A DNA stretch of 35,687 nt from Pseudomonas syringae (lineage in GTDB: Bacteria > Pseudomonadota > Gammaproteobacteria > Pseudomonadales > Pseudomonadaceae), in assembly GCF_021606685.1 (NCBI RefSeq), contig NZ_WKCB01000059.1, positions 1 to 35,687 on the forward strand, read 5' to 3'. The position numbers and the translations under genes were made by a program. This document shows positions 1 through 8,521 of this stretch, piece after piece. Under the pieces are notes generated by a model. The model was not told the DNA's origin, ran no database searches, and was given only the letters and a program-made list of their open reading frames with translations. Each line of letters begins with the position of its first letter. The stretch's first letter is position 1.

Positions 1-43
1 TGACTACCCTAGCCATCACTCCCACTGCCTTGGAATACCCCCC

Positions 44-481
44 ATGCACCCACGTACCGATTTCTACACCGCCTCCCCAGACGCCATGAAAGCCATGCTC
101 GCCCTGGAAGCCGCCGTCGGCAAACTCTCCATCGAGCTGCCCCTGCTCGAACTGATCCGCCTGCGCGTCTCGCAGATCAACGGCTGCGCCTTCTGCCTCG
201 ACATGCACACCGCCGACGCGCGCAAAGGCGGTGAAACCGAACGCCGCCTGTACACCGTCTCCGCCTGGCGCGAAACGCCGTTCTTCACCCCGCGTGAACG
301 CGCCGCGCTGGCCTGGGCCGAAAGCCTGACCCTGCTCAGCCAGACCCACGCCCCCGATGAGGACTTCAACACACTGGCCGCCGAATTCAGCGCCCAGGAA
401 CAAGTCGACCTCAGCGTGGCGATCGCCACCATCAACAGCTGGAACCGCCTGGCCGTCGGCTTTCGCAAGATGCCCAAGTAA
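44..481 (+). CDS. AhpD-like carboxymuconolactone decarboxylase family protein
   Basis: A 145-residue protein of the AhpD/carboxymuconolactone decarboxylase superfamily. The diagnostic motif is visible: Cys48-x-x-Cys51 followed by His55 (GCAFCLDMH), the redox-active pair and proton-relay His of AhpD-type peroxidase partners. Single-domain proteins of this size usually act as small cytoplasmic thiol peroxidase-like enzymes; the physiological substrate cannot be read from the sequence. The ATG at 44 is the first in frame; upstream spacing to a GGA at about 33-35 is loose, so the Shine-Dalgarno is weak. The gene converges on the siderophore receptor with only 3 bases between the two stop codons, which leaves no room for a separate terminator. 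Family call is firm; function is inferred. Confidence 0.9.
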   Translation: MHPRTDFYTASPDAMKAMLALEAAVGKLSIELPLLELIRLRVSQINGCAFCLDMHTADARKGGETERRLYTVSAWRETPFFTPRERAALAWAESLTLLSQTHAPDEDFNTLAAEFSAQEQVDLSVAIATINSWNRLAVGFRKMPK

Positions 482-484
482 GCC

Positions 485-2635
485 TTAGAAGTTGACCGAA
501 GCACTCAGGCGCGCCGTCAATGGCGCGCCCTGGAACAGATAGTCATCGCCCATGTACTCGCCCGCGTCGCGCCAGTAGCGCTTGTCGAACAGGTTGTCGA
601 CGCTCAGGCGAAACACCGTCTCGTAGCCGTCCACCTGGGTGGTGTAGCGGCTGCCGATATTCACCACGGCGTAATCCCCGACCTCGACATCGCCGCTGCG
701 GTTGGCGTACTTCTTGGCGCTGTATTGCACGCCGCCCAACACCGCCAGGCCGTTGACCCATGGCAGCGCATAGTCGGCGTACACGCTGGCGCGCAGTTTG
801 GGCACGTTGATCGCTTGATGGCCCTCATAGTCCGTCGTGCCGCTGCCGGTGACCCGCGCGCGAATCGCCGCCACGCTGGTAGCGATCTGTAGGCGCTCGG
901 TGGCCCAGCCGTTGGCCGAGAGTTCCAGCCCGGTGTTTTTCTGCTCGCCCTGTTGCACGTAGTTGAACGCACCCGTGCCGTCCGGCTTGGCGTATTGGTA
1001 GGCCTGGCGGGTCTGGAACACCGCGGCGGTAAAGCTGACGCGGCGCCAGTCGTACTTGACCCCGGCTTCGATTTGCCGCGAGGTGGTGGGCGCCAGGGTT
1101 TCGCCGGCGTTGGTGGTGGTCCACGGTGCCTCACCCCCCAGCGACAGGCCTTTGCTGTAGCTGGTGTACAGCGATAGGTTTTCCACCGGTTTGTAGATCA
1201 ACGATGCCTGGGGCAGGAACTCGTATGTCTGGGTATGGCGTTGTTGATCGCCATTGTTGTCGAAGGCTTTTTCATCCAGGCGTACTACGCGGCCGCCGAG
1301 GATCGTTTGCCATTGTTCGTTGAAGCGGATGCGGTCGGTGACGAACAGGCCGTATTGGCGGCTGTCGAGGCGTCGGTGCTTGTCGTTCAGCGGCACGTCG
1401 GTGGGGGGGAAGGTCGGCGCGTCAACGTCGATATTGGTACTGCCGATGTACTCGTTGACCGACTGGCGCTTATCGACCACCCGGCGAAACGCGCTGGTGC
1501 CAAAGGTCAGTTCATGGCCCAGGCTGCCTGTGTCGAACAGCCCGGTCATGGCCGCCTGCACTTCGTCGTCGCGGCGGGTGTCGTCGGGGCTGCGGTAGTC
1601 GTAGATGTCGTAGTCGCCCGTGGGGCCGAAGCTGGCGGTGCCGCAATTGGTCACGAAGAAGCAGCCATAGGCAAATGAGCTGTAGTCGTCGATCACCACC
1701 TTGCTGCGCGCCGCGCTGACGCTGCCTTTCCACTGGTCGCTGAAGCGGTATTCGAATTTGCCGTTAAGGTTCAGCGAGTCGATGCCGACCTGTTTGGAGC
1801 CGCTCTGATGGCCCAGCAACTTCTTGGGCGAGGCATCGTGCGGTACCTCGGTACCGCCCAGTAACTGGTAGCCCGGCACCGAGCGCTGCTGTTTGTTCTG
1901 GTATTCGGCGTCCAGTTGCAGCACGGCATCGGGGCTGATGTTCCAGTCAAAGGCCAGGGACACAAAATCGCGCTGGCCATTGGCGTGTTCCACATAGGAA
2001 TTGAGGTCTTCATGGGCCACGTTGGCGCGCAGGCCGAACTGCTGCTCGCTGCCGAACCAACCGCCGACGTCGGTGGCGATATAGCCGCTGCCACGATCGT
2101 CGGTGGAGACTGTCACCGAGCGCACATCCTGCGGGCGCTTGGTCACGTAGTTGATCACGCCGCTCGGCTCGGAGATCCCGCTCTGCAGGCCGGCCAGGCC
2201 CTTGAGCACTTCCACTTGCTCCTTGTTTTCCAGGGCGACGTTCTGCTCACCGGTGATGGTGCGCCCGTTGATCTTGTAGCTGCTGGCGGCGTTCAGCGAG
2301 AAGCCGCGCACCACAAAATTTTCGTAGTAGCCGATGGGCGCATAGCTGTCGCCCACCGAGGCGTCGTTGCGCAGTACTTCACTGAGCAGGCGCGCTTGCT
2401 GGTCCTTGATCAGCGCGGCGTTGATCACCGTAATCGAGGCTGGCGTGTCCAGCAACGGCGCTTCATCGAAACCGCCGACCGCTGCGGTTTCACTGCGGTA
2501 GCCGGACGCGTCCTGGCCCTGGACCTTCACCGCCGGCAGTTCGATTTCAGCGGCAAAGCTGCTGCCGATGCCGCCGCTGAGCAGCAGGCTGAGGGCGAAA
2601 CGTGAGTGGACGGCAGGACGAAAACGCAAAACCAT
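485..2635 (-). CDS. TonB-dependent siderophore receptor
   Basis: A 716-residue outer-membrane receptor for a ferric siderophore. It starts with a cleavable signal peptide (about residues 1-28, ending SSFAA) and enters the plug domain directly (LDTPASITVI, then VEVLKGLAGLQSG and GVINYVTKRP, typical of the TonB-dependent siderophore receptor family). The C-terminus ends in the beta-barrel signature ASVNF with terminal Phe. There is no N-terminal STN signalling domain, so it is not a FecA/FpvA-type transducer that drives its own ECF sigma factor. Two cysteines in the segment YGCFFVTNCG probably form a disulfide in an extracellular loop. A Fur-box-like palindrome lies about 70 bases upstream, consistent with iron repression. 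No siderophore biosynthesis gene is adjacent, so it may take up a foreign siderophore; ligand identity is unknown. Confidence 0.95.
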   Translation of the reverse strand: MVLRFRPAVHSRFALSLLLSGGIGSSFAAEIELPAVKVQGQDASGYRSETAAVGGFDEAPLLDTPASITVINAALIKDQQARLLSEVLRNDASVGDSYAPIGYYENFVVRGFSLNAASSYKINGRTITGEQNVALENKEQVEVLKGLAGLQSGISEPSGVINYVTKRPQDVRSVTVSTDDRGSGYIATDVGGWFGSEQQFGLRANVAHEDLNSYVEHANGQRDFVSLAFDWNISPDAVLQLDAEYQNKQQRSVPGYQLLGGTEVPHDASPKKLLGHQSGSKQVGIDSLNLNGKFEYRFSDQWKGSVSAARSKVVIDDYSSFAYGCFFVTNCGTASFGPTGDYDIYDYRSPDDTRRDDEVQAAMTGLFDTGSLGHELTFGTSAFRRVVDKRQSVNEYIGSTNIDVDAPTFPPTDVPLNDKHRRLDSRQYGLFVTDRIRFNEQWQTILGGRVVRLDEKAFDNNGDQQRHTQTYEFLPQASLIYKPVENLSLYTSYSKGLSLGGEAPWTTTNAGETLAPTTSRQIEAGVKYDWRRVSFTAAVFQTRQAYQYAKPDGTGAFNYVQQGEQKNTGLELSANGWATERLQIATSVAAIRARVTGSGTTDYEGHQAINVPKLRASVYADYALPWVNGLAVLGGVQYSAKKYANRSGDVEVGDYAVVNIGSRYTTQVDGYETVFRLSVDNLFDKRYWRDAGEYMGDDYLFQGAPLTARLSASVNF

Positions 2636-2702
2636 GGGGGCAGGGCCTTAAAGCGCAGGGCAGGGGGCGCATAAGCTAGGGTGAAGTGCGGGGTTTTACA
2701 AG

Positions 2703-2721
2703 TTATTGAGAATGGTTCTGT
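2703..2721 (-). promoter_or_regulatory. Fur-box-like palindrome upstream of the receptor gene
   Basis: The sequence TTATTGAGAATGGTTCTGT contains GAGAATGGTTCT, close to the Fur consensus core GAGAATGATTCTC with hyphenated dyad symmetry. It lies 68-86 bases before the receptor start codon, where a Fur repressor would block RNA polymerase. Seen by eye only; not scored with a matrix. Confidence 0.6.
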
Positions 2722-2737
2722 CGTACCACATGGCAAA

Positions 2738-2841
2738 TGTGGGAGGGACGGTGCGACGATTCGACTTGCTCCCGATCGCAGTGTGTCAGTCACCCGGAAT
2801 ATTGAATGATCCACCGCTATCGGGAGCAAGCCCCCTCCCAT
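2738..2841. repeat. REPIN, type 1, with an interrupted left arm
   Basis: The right arm is a normal type 1 REP (GCTATCGGGAGCAAGCC followed by CCCTCCCA). The left arm begins TGTGGGAGGG, is then interrupted by about 17 foreign bases (2748-2764), and resumes as CTTGCTCCCGAT. The central TGTGTCAGTCAC is the usual inter-arm sequence. It sits between the receptor and the AraC gene, just beyond the AraC stop codon. Confidence 0.85.
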
Positions 2842-2845
2842 ACGG

Positions 2846-3745
2846 TTAACCGCGCTTTTTCAGCAGGGTTTCGCTGGGCAGTTCCTTGAACAACGCGCGA
2901 TAGCTGTTGGAAAACCGCCCCAAGTGCCAGAACGACCAATTCATAGCCACCTCGGCCACGGTGGTAGTGGCTGAACTCAACAATTCCCGCCGCGCCCCAT
3001 TCAACCGGCGCAAGCGCAACCACTGCGCCGGGCTCATCCCTGTGTAGGTCTTGAAGCCCTGCTGCAACTGGCGCAACGGCACCCCGGCGATCTGCGCCAG
3101 CTCCAGCAGGTTGACGGTTTCGTCCGGTGCGTCCGCCGACCATTCGCCGACGCGCGCCATCAGCAGGCGTTCTTCGCTGCGCCGTTGCAAGGCGCTGCGG
3201 TTCAGGCACACGCAGGCGTTGTCGAGGATGAACAGGCAGTCGTCGAGCAGCTGCTGGGTGAGGGCGTCGCGGCTGATCGGGTCAGTCAGCGCCGACAGGC
3301 GGGTGAGGGTGCCACTCAGCCAACGGCTGAACAGCGCGTTCTGCTGACAAGTCAGCGGCGCCATGAACAGGCCTTCGAATTTCGCCACGTCCAGGCCGTG
3401 GCGCTGCACGAACTGTGGGCCAAACACCACCGCCACTTCGCGGTAGTTTTCCGGGGTGATCCAGGTGTTGCGGCTTTCGCCATTGAGCAGGTACAGCGCG
3501 TTGTCGCTGCCGTCGAAACAGAACGCCAGGGCGCCAGGTGGTGCGTTGAAATGCTGCTCCACGCGGGTGTTCATGCACTCTTCATAAACCTCGACACCGT
3601 GCAGGTCGAGGTAGCGGATCTGCCCGGCAAAATGCCCCGGGGACATCTGCTGGTACTGCTGGACCCAGCCGGGTGTCGCACTGCATTGGGCGGCCACATC
3701 ACCGGTGGTGAAGGCCTGTACGCGCAAAGCGGTTGCCTGTGTCAT
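2846..3745 (-). CDS. AraC-family regulator, EutR-like
   Basis: A transcriptional regulator of about 299 residues. The C-terminus carries the double helix-turn-helix of the AraC family (LLELAQIAGVPLRQLQQGF, then VAEVAMNWSFWHLGRFSNSY). The second HTH (MNWSFWHLGRF) and the N-terminal stretch WVQQYQQMSPGHF.G resemble E. coli EutR, activator of ethanolamine use, as I remember its sequence. The start chosen is the ATG at 3745 (MTQATALRV), which has GGAT about 9 bases upstream; a longer frame reaches 3868 but would run through the promoter of the divergent gene. It is divergent from the glutamine-synthetase-like operon with about 140 bases between, so it probably controls that operon. The inducer is inferred to be an amine such as ethanolamine; this is not shown by the sequence. 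Confidence 0.85.
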   Translation of the reverse strand: MTQATALRVQAFTTGDVAAQCSATPGWVQQYQQMSPGHFAGQIRYLDLHGVEVYEECMNTRVEQHFNAPPGALAFCFDGSDNALYLLNGESRNTWITPENYREVAVVFGPQFVQRHGLDVAKFEGLFMAPLTCQQNALFSRWLSGTLTRLSALTDPISRDALTQQLLDDCLFILDNACVCLNRSALQRRSEERLLMARVGEWSADAPDETVNLLELAQIAGVPLRQLQQGFKTYTGMSPAQWLRLRRLNGARRELLSSATTTVAEVAMNWSFWHLGRFSNSYRALFKELPSETLLKKRG

Positions 3746-3884
3746 GGGGTGATCCGTGCGCACTCTATTGGTGCGTTGGGCTGCGTGCAAAGTGGATAGA
3801 TGCCGTGTAAAGGCTGGCCCAAGATAGACCTCAATGCGCCGGCAGTACAAGCCGGCGTGGCATCCCACCCATGACGAGGTCCTT

Positions 3885-5243
3885 ATGAACGCCCCCTTCG
3901 ATCAGCTGTACACCTGGCTGAAAGAACACAAGATTACCGAAGTCGAATGCGTGATCAGTGACTTGACTGGCATCGCCCGCGGCAAGATTGCGCCCACCAA
4001 CAAGTTCCTGCATGAGCGAGGCATGCGCCTGCCGGAAAGTGTGTTGCTGCAAACGGTAACCGGGGACTTTGTCGACGACGATATCTACTACGACCTGCTC
4101 GACCCGGCCGACATCGACATGATCTGCCGCCCGGTGGCCAACGCCACCTATGTGGTGCCCTGGGCCATCGAGCCCACCGCCATCGTGATCCACGACACCT
4201 TCGACAAGCAGGGCAACCCCATCGAGCTGTCGCCGCGCAATGTGCTGAAAAAGGTCCTGCAGCTCTATACCGACCAGGGCTGGCAGCCGATCGTCGCGCC
4301 GGAAATGGAGTTCTACCTGACGCAGCGCTGCGAAGACCCGGACCTGCCATTGAAGACTCCGGTGGGCCGCTCCGGTCGCGCCGAAACCGGGCGTCAGTCG
4401 TTTTCCATCGACGCCGCCAACGAGTTCGACCCGTTGTTCGAAGACGTCTACGACTGGTGTGAACTCCAGGGCCTGGACCTCGACACGCTGATCCACGAAG
4501 ACGGCCCGGCGCAGATGGAAATCAACTTCCGTCACGGCGATGCCCTCGACCTCGCCGACCAGATCACCGTGTTCAAGCGCACCCTGCGTGAAGCCGCGCT
4601 CAAGCACAACGTGGCCGCCACTTTCATGGCCAAGCCGGTGGCCGACGAACCGGGCAGTGCCATGCACCTGCACCAGAGCGTGGTGGACATCGCCACCGGC
4701 AAGCCGGTGTTCGTGAATGCCGACGGCAGCATGAGCCCACTGTTTTTGCACCACATCGGCGGCCTGCAGAAGTACATCCCCATGCTGCTGCCGATGTTCG
4801 CGCCCAACGTGAACTCGTTCCGGCGCTTTTTGCCCGACACCTCCGCCCCGGTCAATGTGGAATGGGGCGAAGAAAACCGCACCGTCGGCTTGCGCGTGCC
4901 CACGTCCAGCCCCGATGCGATGCGCGTGGAAAACCGCCTGCCGGGCGCCGATGCCAATCCTTACCTGGCGATTGCCGCTAGTCTGCTGTGTGGCTACCTC
5001 GGAATGATCGAACAGATCGAGCCCAGCGCTGCGGTGGAAGGCCGCGCCTATGAGCGGCGCAACCTGCGCCTGCCGCTCACCCTCGAAGACGCGCTGGCGC
5101 GGATGGAGGAGTGCGACACGGTCAAGAGGTACCTGGGTGACAAGTTCGTGCGCGGCTATGTCGCGGTCAAGCGCGCCGAGCATGAGAATTTCAAGCGGGT
5201 AATCAGTTCCTGGGAGCGTGAGTTCCTGCTGTTGAGCGTCTAA
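3885..5243 (+). CDS. Glutamine-synthetase-like gamma-glutamyl-amine ligase
   Basis: A 452-residue member of the glutamine synthetase superfamily, close in layout to PuuA/PauA gamma-glutamylpolyamine synthetases. Catalytic landmarks are all present: E140/E142 (APEMEFYL), E205 and E212 (metal ligands), the HLHQS motif at 261-265, the R313-F-L-P segment, E329-E-N-R-T with R337, and E349-N-R351-L-P-G. Such enzymes join glutamate to a primary amine using ATP, protecting the amine during catabolism. The ATG at 3885 has GAGG 5 bases upstream; an in-frame ATG at 3834 has no ribosome site. Its two downstream partners are a polyamine-type binding protein and a PuuB-like oxidase, which argues for amine catabolism rather than ammonia assimilation. 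Whether the amine is putrescine, another polyamine or ethanolamine cannot be told here. Confidence 0.9.
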   Translation: MNAPFDQLYTWLKEHKITEVECVISDLTGIARGKIAPTNKFLHERGMRLPESVLLQTVTGDFVDDDIYYDLLDPADIDMICRPVANATYVVPWAIEPTAIVIHDTFDKQGNPIELSPRNVLKKVLQLYTDQGWQPIVAPEMEFYLTQRCEDPDLPLKTPVGRSGRAETGRQSFSIDAANEFDPLFEDVYDWCELQGLDLDTLIHEDGPAQMEINFRHGDALDLADQITVFKRTLREAALKHNVAATFMAKPVADEPGSAMHLHQSVVDIATGKPVFVNADGSMSPLFLHHIGGLQKYIPMLLPMFAPNVNSFRRFLPDTSAPVNVEWGEENRTVGLRVPTSSPDAMRVENRLPGADANPYLAIAASLLCGYLGMIEQIEPSAAVEGRAYERRNLRLPLTLEDALARMEECDTVKRYLGDKFVRGYVAVKRAEHENFKRVISSWEREFLLLSV

Positions 5244-5266
5244 ACAATCATAAAAGGGGTGTCGAT

Positions 5267-6355
5267 ATGCGTCTTGTGAACAAGCTTTTCCCGCTGGCCC
5301 TGGTGGCGCTGTTCTGCAGCACCAGTCAAGCGGCGCAAACCGTGAGCGTCTACAACTGGACCGACTATATCGGCGAGACCACCTTGGCCGACTTCCAGGC
5401 CAAGACCGGGATCAAGGTGATCTACGACGTGTTCGACTCCAACGAAACCCTGGAAGGCAAGTTACTGGCGGGCCGCACCGGGTATGACGTGGTGGTGCCG
5501 TCCAACCACTTCCTGGCGCGCCAGGTGAAGGCCGGCGCCTTTCTCAAGCTGGACCGCGCGCAGTTGCCCAACTTCAAGAACCTCGACCCCAAGCTGCTCA
5601 AGCTGCTGGAGAAAAACGACCCGGGCAATGCGCACTCGGTGCCCTACCTGTGGGGCACCAATGGCATTGGCTACAACGTCGACAAGGTCAAGCAGGTGCT
5701 GGGCATCGACCATATCGACTCGTGGGCGGTGCTGTTCGAGCCGGAAAACCTCAAGAAGCTCAACCAGTGCGGCGTGGCCTTCCTCGACTCGGCGGATGAG
5801 CTGTTCCCGGCAATCCTCAACTACATGGGCAAGGACCCGCGCAGCGAAAACCCCGACGACTACAAACAGGCCGAGGCCAAGCTGCTGACCCTGCGCCCGT
5901 ACATCACCTATTTCCATTCATCCAAGTACATTTCGGACTTGGCCAACGGTGATATCTGCGTAGCCTTTGGCTATTCCGGCGACGTGTTCCAGGCCGCCAA
6001 CCGTGCCAAGGAAGCCAACAACGGGGTGAATATCGCCTACTCGATTCCCAAGGAAGGCTCCAACCTGTGGTTCGACCTGCTGGCGATTCCCGCCGACGCC
6101 GGCAACCCCAAAGAAGCCCACGCGTTCATCAACTACCTGCTCGACCCCGAGGTGATCGCCAAGGTCAGCGCCTCGGTGGGTTACGCCAACGCCAACCCGG
6201 CGGCCAAGGCGTTCATGGACCCGGAACTGGTGAACAACCCTGAGGTGTACCCGTCCCAGGAGGTGCTCGACAAACTGTATATTTCCACCACGCCCACCCC
6301 GGCGACCATGCGCCTGATGACCCGCGCCTGGAGCAAAGTGAAGACCAATAAATGA
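5267..6355 (+). CDS. PotF/SpuD-like periplasmic polyamine-binding protein
   Basis: A 362-residue solute-binding protein. Residues 1-22 are a Sec signal peptide (LFPLALVALFCSTSQA before AQTVSV). The mature part begins with the PotF/SpuD family signature VSVYNWTDYIG and contains YDVVVPSNHFL and WGTNGIGYNVDKV, segments that line the amine-binding cleft in that family. It would collect an amine in the periplasm for a PotGHI-type ABC importer. No permease or ATPase is encoded next to it, so it must borrow one from elsewhere or act as an extra specificity module. It follows the ligase gene by 23 bases with AAAGGGG as ribosome site, and its stop overlaps the start of the next gene (ATGA), so the three genes form one operon. 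Confidence 0.93.
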   Translation: MRLVNKLFPLALVALFCSTSQAAQTVSVYNWTDYIGETTLADFQAKTGIKVIYDVFDSNETLEGKLLAGRTGYDVVVPSNHFLARQVKAGAFLKLDRAQLPNFKNLDPKLLKLLEKNDPGNAHSVPYLWGTNGIGYNVDKVKQVLGIDHIDSWAVLFEPENLKKLNQCGVAFLDSADELFPAILNYMGKDPRSENPDDYKQAEAKLLTLRPYITYFHSSKYISDLANGDICVAFGYSGDVFQAANRAKEANNGVNIAYSIPKEGSNLWFDLLAIPADAGNPKEAHAFINYLLDPEVIAKVSASVGYANANPAAKAFMDPELVNNPEVYPSQEVLDKLYISTTPTPATMRLMTRAWSKVKTNK

Positions 6356-7644
6356 GCCAGTCCAACGACCACGCCCAGTCCTACTACCGGGCCACGGCCA
6401 ATGCGATGCCGCGGCGCCCGCCACTGGGCGCCGACCTGAGCGCCGATGTATGTGTGATCGGCGGCGGGTTCACCGGCGTCAACACCGCCATCGAACTCGC
6501 CCAGCGCGGGCTCTCGGTGATTTTGCTCGAGGCCCGGCGCATCGGTTGGGGCGCCAGCGGGCGCAACGGCGGGCAATTGATCCGCGGTATCGGCCATGAC
6601 GTTACGGGGTTTGCCAAGTACGTGGGCGAGGAGGGCGTGCGTTACCTGGAGCAGGCAGGCATTGAGTCGGTGGCGCTGGTGGGCGAGCGCATTCGCGAAC
6701 ACGCCATCGCGTGCGACCTGCGTTGGGGTTTCTGTGAACTGGCCAACACCGCAGCGCAGTTCGCCGCATTCAAGGGCGAGCAGGAGGGCCTGGCGCGGCT
6801 CGGCTATGCCCATGAAACCCGCCTGGTTGCCGCGCTGGATATGCCGCAGGTGGTCGGCTCCAGCGTCTACGCCGGGGGGCTGGTGGACATGGGCTCCGGC
6901 CATTTGCACCCGCTTAACCTGGTGCTGGGCGAGGCGCAGGTGGCCGAGTCCCTCGGGGTGCGGATCTTCGAGCACACCGAGGTGCTGGAGCTGATCCACG
7001 GCGACACCGTGCAGGTGCGTTGCGCCACGGGCACTGTGCGTGCGGCCAACCTGGTGCTGGCGTGCAATGCGCACCTGGAAGCGCTTGAGCCGCGATTGAG
7101 CGGCAAGGTGCTGCCGGCGGGCAGTTACATCATCGCCACCGAACCGCTGGCGGTGGAGCTTGCCCAGCAACTGATCCCGCAGAACCTGGCGCTGTGCGAC
7201 CAGAAAGTCGGCCTGGATTACTACCGGCTTTCCGCCGACCGCCGCTTGTTGTTCGGCGGTGCCTGCCATTATTCGGGGCGCGACCCCAAGGACATTGCCG
7301 CGTATATGCGCCCCAAGCTGCTCAAGGTGTTCCCGCAGTTGGCGAACACGGCCATCGAGTTTCAGTGGGGCGGCAAGATTGGCATCACCGCCAACCGTTT
7401 CCCCCAGGTCGGGCGGTTGCAGCAGTACCCGAATGTGTTTTACGCCCAGGGCTATTCCGGCCATGGGCTGAACGTGACCCACTGGTGCGCGAAGCTGTTG
7501 GCGCAAGGCATTCACGCCGGTCACAGCCCTGGCCTGGATATTTTCAGCCAGGTCCCGCACATGACGTTTCCGGGGGGCAAGGCGCTGCGCTCGCCGCTGT
7601 TGGCATTGGGGATGCTGTGGTATCGGTTGCGCGAGCGGCTGTAA
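6352..7644 (+). CDS. FAD-dependent oxidoreductase, PuuB-like (gamma-glutamyl-amine oxidase)
   Basis: A 430-residue DAO-fold flavoenzyme. The N-terminal FAD-binding Rossmann motif is at residues 34-62 (CVIGGGFTGVNTAIELA, with E60 at the end of the second strand), followed by the GWGASGRNGGQ segment typical of PuuB/OrdL-type gamma-glutamylputrescine oxidoreductases. Near the C-terminus YAQGYSGHGLN is the usual second FAD contact. It would oxidise the gamma-glutamylated amine made by the ligase two genes upstream to an aldehyde, with release of ammonia or methylamine according to substrate. It overlaps the binding-protein gene by 4 bases. The aldehyde dehydrogenase and gamma-glutamyl hydrolase that would complete a Puu pathway are not in this window. 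Confidence 0.9.
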   Translation: MSQSNDHAQSYYRATANAMPRRPPLGADLSADVCVIGGGFTGVNTAIELAQRGLSVILLEARRIGWGASGRNGGQLIRGIGHDVTGFAKYVGEEGVRYLEQAGIESVALVGERIREHAIACDLRWGFCELANTAAQFAAFKGEQEGLARLGYAHETRLVAALDMPQVVGSSVYAGGLVDMGSGHLHPLNLVLGEAQVAESLGVRIFEHTEVLELIHGDTVQVRCATGTVRAANLVLACNAHLEALEPRLSGKVLPAGSYIIATEPLAVELAQQLIPQNLALCDQKVGLDYYRLSADRRLLFGGACHYSGRDPKDIAAYMRPKLLKVFPQLANTAIEFQWGGKIGITANRFPQVGRLQQYPNVFYAQGYSGHGLNVTHWCAKLLAQGIHAGHSPGLDIFSQVPHMTFPGGKALRSPLLALGMLWYRLRERL

Positions 7645-7830
7645 TCCGTCTGTTGAATCCGGACTCAGCGCGACTGGAAAACATGAAGCACTTTTTCTCA
7701 GGCACTTTTTCCACGGCTGTTCAACTGTCCGTACGGTCAGTTACTGGCAGTGAAACGTTTTAGTAAATTCCGCTCCCGTTTGCACTGGCCGCCTGTCTGG
7801 CGGCGGATTTTCAATCCAGGGAGTAAGGAA

Positions 7831-8511
7831 ATGTTCGACATCAATAAACACCAGCATGACTTCTTTTATAACCTCGCGACCGTGATCGACGGCATCGTCC
7901 CCGATGACCTGTGTGATGCGCTGGCCACGCGCGTCAATACGATCATCCAGGCACAAGGGGTCGACTGGGTCAGGCACCAACACCTGGGCACCGATGCGGT
8001 GTCGGACCTGGGCGGTGAATATAACCACCATATCTTCAAGGGCGATGACATCCGCTGGTACCTGCCGGAATTGACGGCGATCTACCACAGCCTGGTGCCG
8101 TTGGTCAGCCTGGTCACGCACACCGACACCGTGGTGTCGCCGTACCCGCTCTCGGATATCAATATCAAGGCCTACCCACCCGGCGGCGGCACGCTGGGCC
8201 TGCACTACGACACCAACGGCATCACGGTGCTGCTGTTTCTCACCACCAACCAGGAAGCGCCGCTGCGCATGCAGATCGAGCGCGCCCACCCGAGCCAGAA
8301 AGAGCCTTGGACCGAGCACAGGAAAATCTACGCCAGAAAAGGCTCGCTCTTGATCATGCAGGGCCGCAAGACCTTGCATGACAGCGAGCCGACCCTCAAC
8401 GAGCAAAAGCTCTCGGTGGTGTACAACTACTACGAGCGCCACGACACCTACCGCCACGAAGACTTCGACAACTTTGTGTACTACGGCATCCAGCCCAAGT
8501 CGCTGGCATGA
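7831..8511 (+). CDS. 2-oxoglutarate/Fe(II) dioxygenase-like protein
   Basis: A 226-residue cytoplasmic protein with the facial-triad pattern of 2OG-Fe(II) oxygenases: H125-x-D127 (LGLHYDTNG) and a distal H183 (KTLHDSEP). The usual 2OG-binding Arg about ten residues after the last His is not obvious; K193 (NEQKLSVVYNYY) is the nearest basic residue, so co-substrate binding may differ. The ATG at 7831 has AAGGAA immediately upstream; an in-frame ATG at 7750 lacks a site. I do not recognise a characterised orthologue. The stop codon is 10 bases before an EamA-type exporter, and the pair is probably co-transcribed, hinting that the enzyme's product, perhaps a hydroxylated small molecule, is exported. 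That role is inference. Confidence 0.75.
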   Translation: MFDINKHQHDFFYNLATVIDGIVPDDLCDALATRVNTIIQAQGVDWVRHQHLGTDAVSDLGGEYNHHIFKGDDIRWYLPELTAIYHSLVPLVSLVTHTDTVVSPYPLSDINIKAYPPGGGTLGLHYDTNGITVLLFLTTNQEAPLRMQIERAHPSQKEPWTEHRKIYARKGSLLIMQGRKTLHDSEPTLNEQKLSVVYNYYERHDTYRHEDFDNFVYYGIQPKSLA

Positions 8512-8521
8512 GGGGCGCGCT

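Noticed and set aside
3746..3868. N-terminal extension of the AraC-family protein
   Set aside because: The extra 41 residues lie in the divergent promoter region and lack a ribosome site; the ATG at 3745 fits family length.
3831..5183. Open frame of 450 codons antisense to the glutamine-synthetase-like gene
   Set aside because: It is the mirror of GC-rich coding sequence: full of His, Val, Gln and Arg with no domain pattern, while the opposite strand has every catalytic motif of the GS family.
6181..7560. Open frame of 459 codons antisense to the PuuB-like oxidase
   Set aside because: Runs across the boundary of two co-directional operon genes and has shadow composition.
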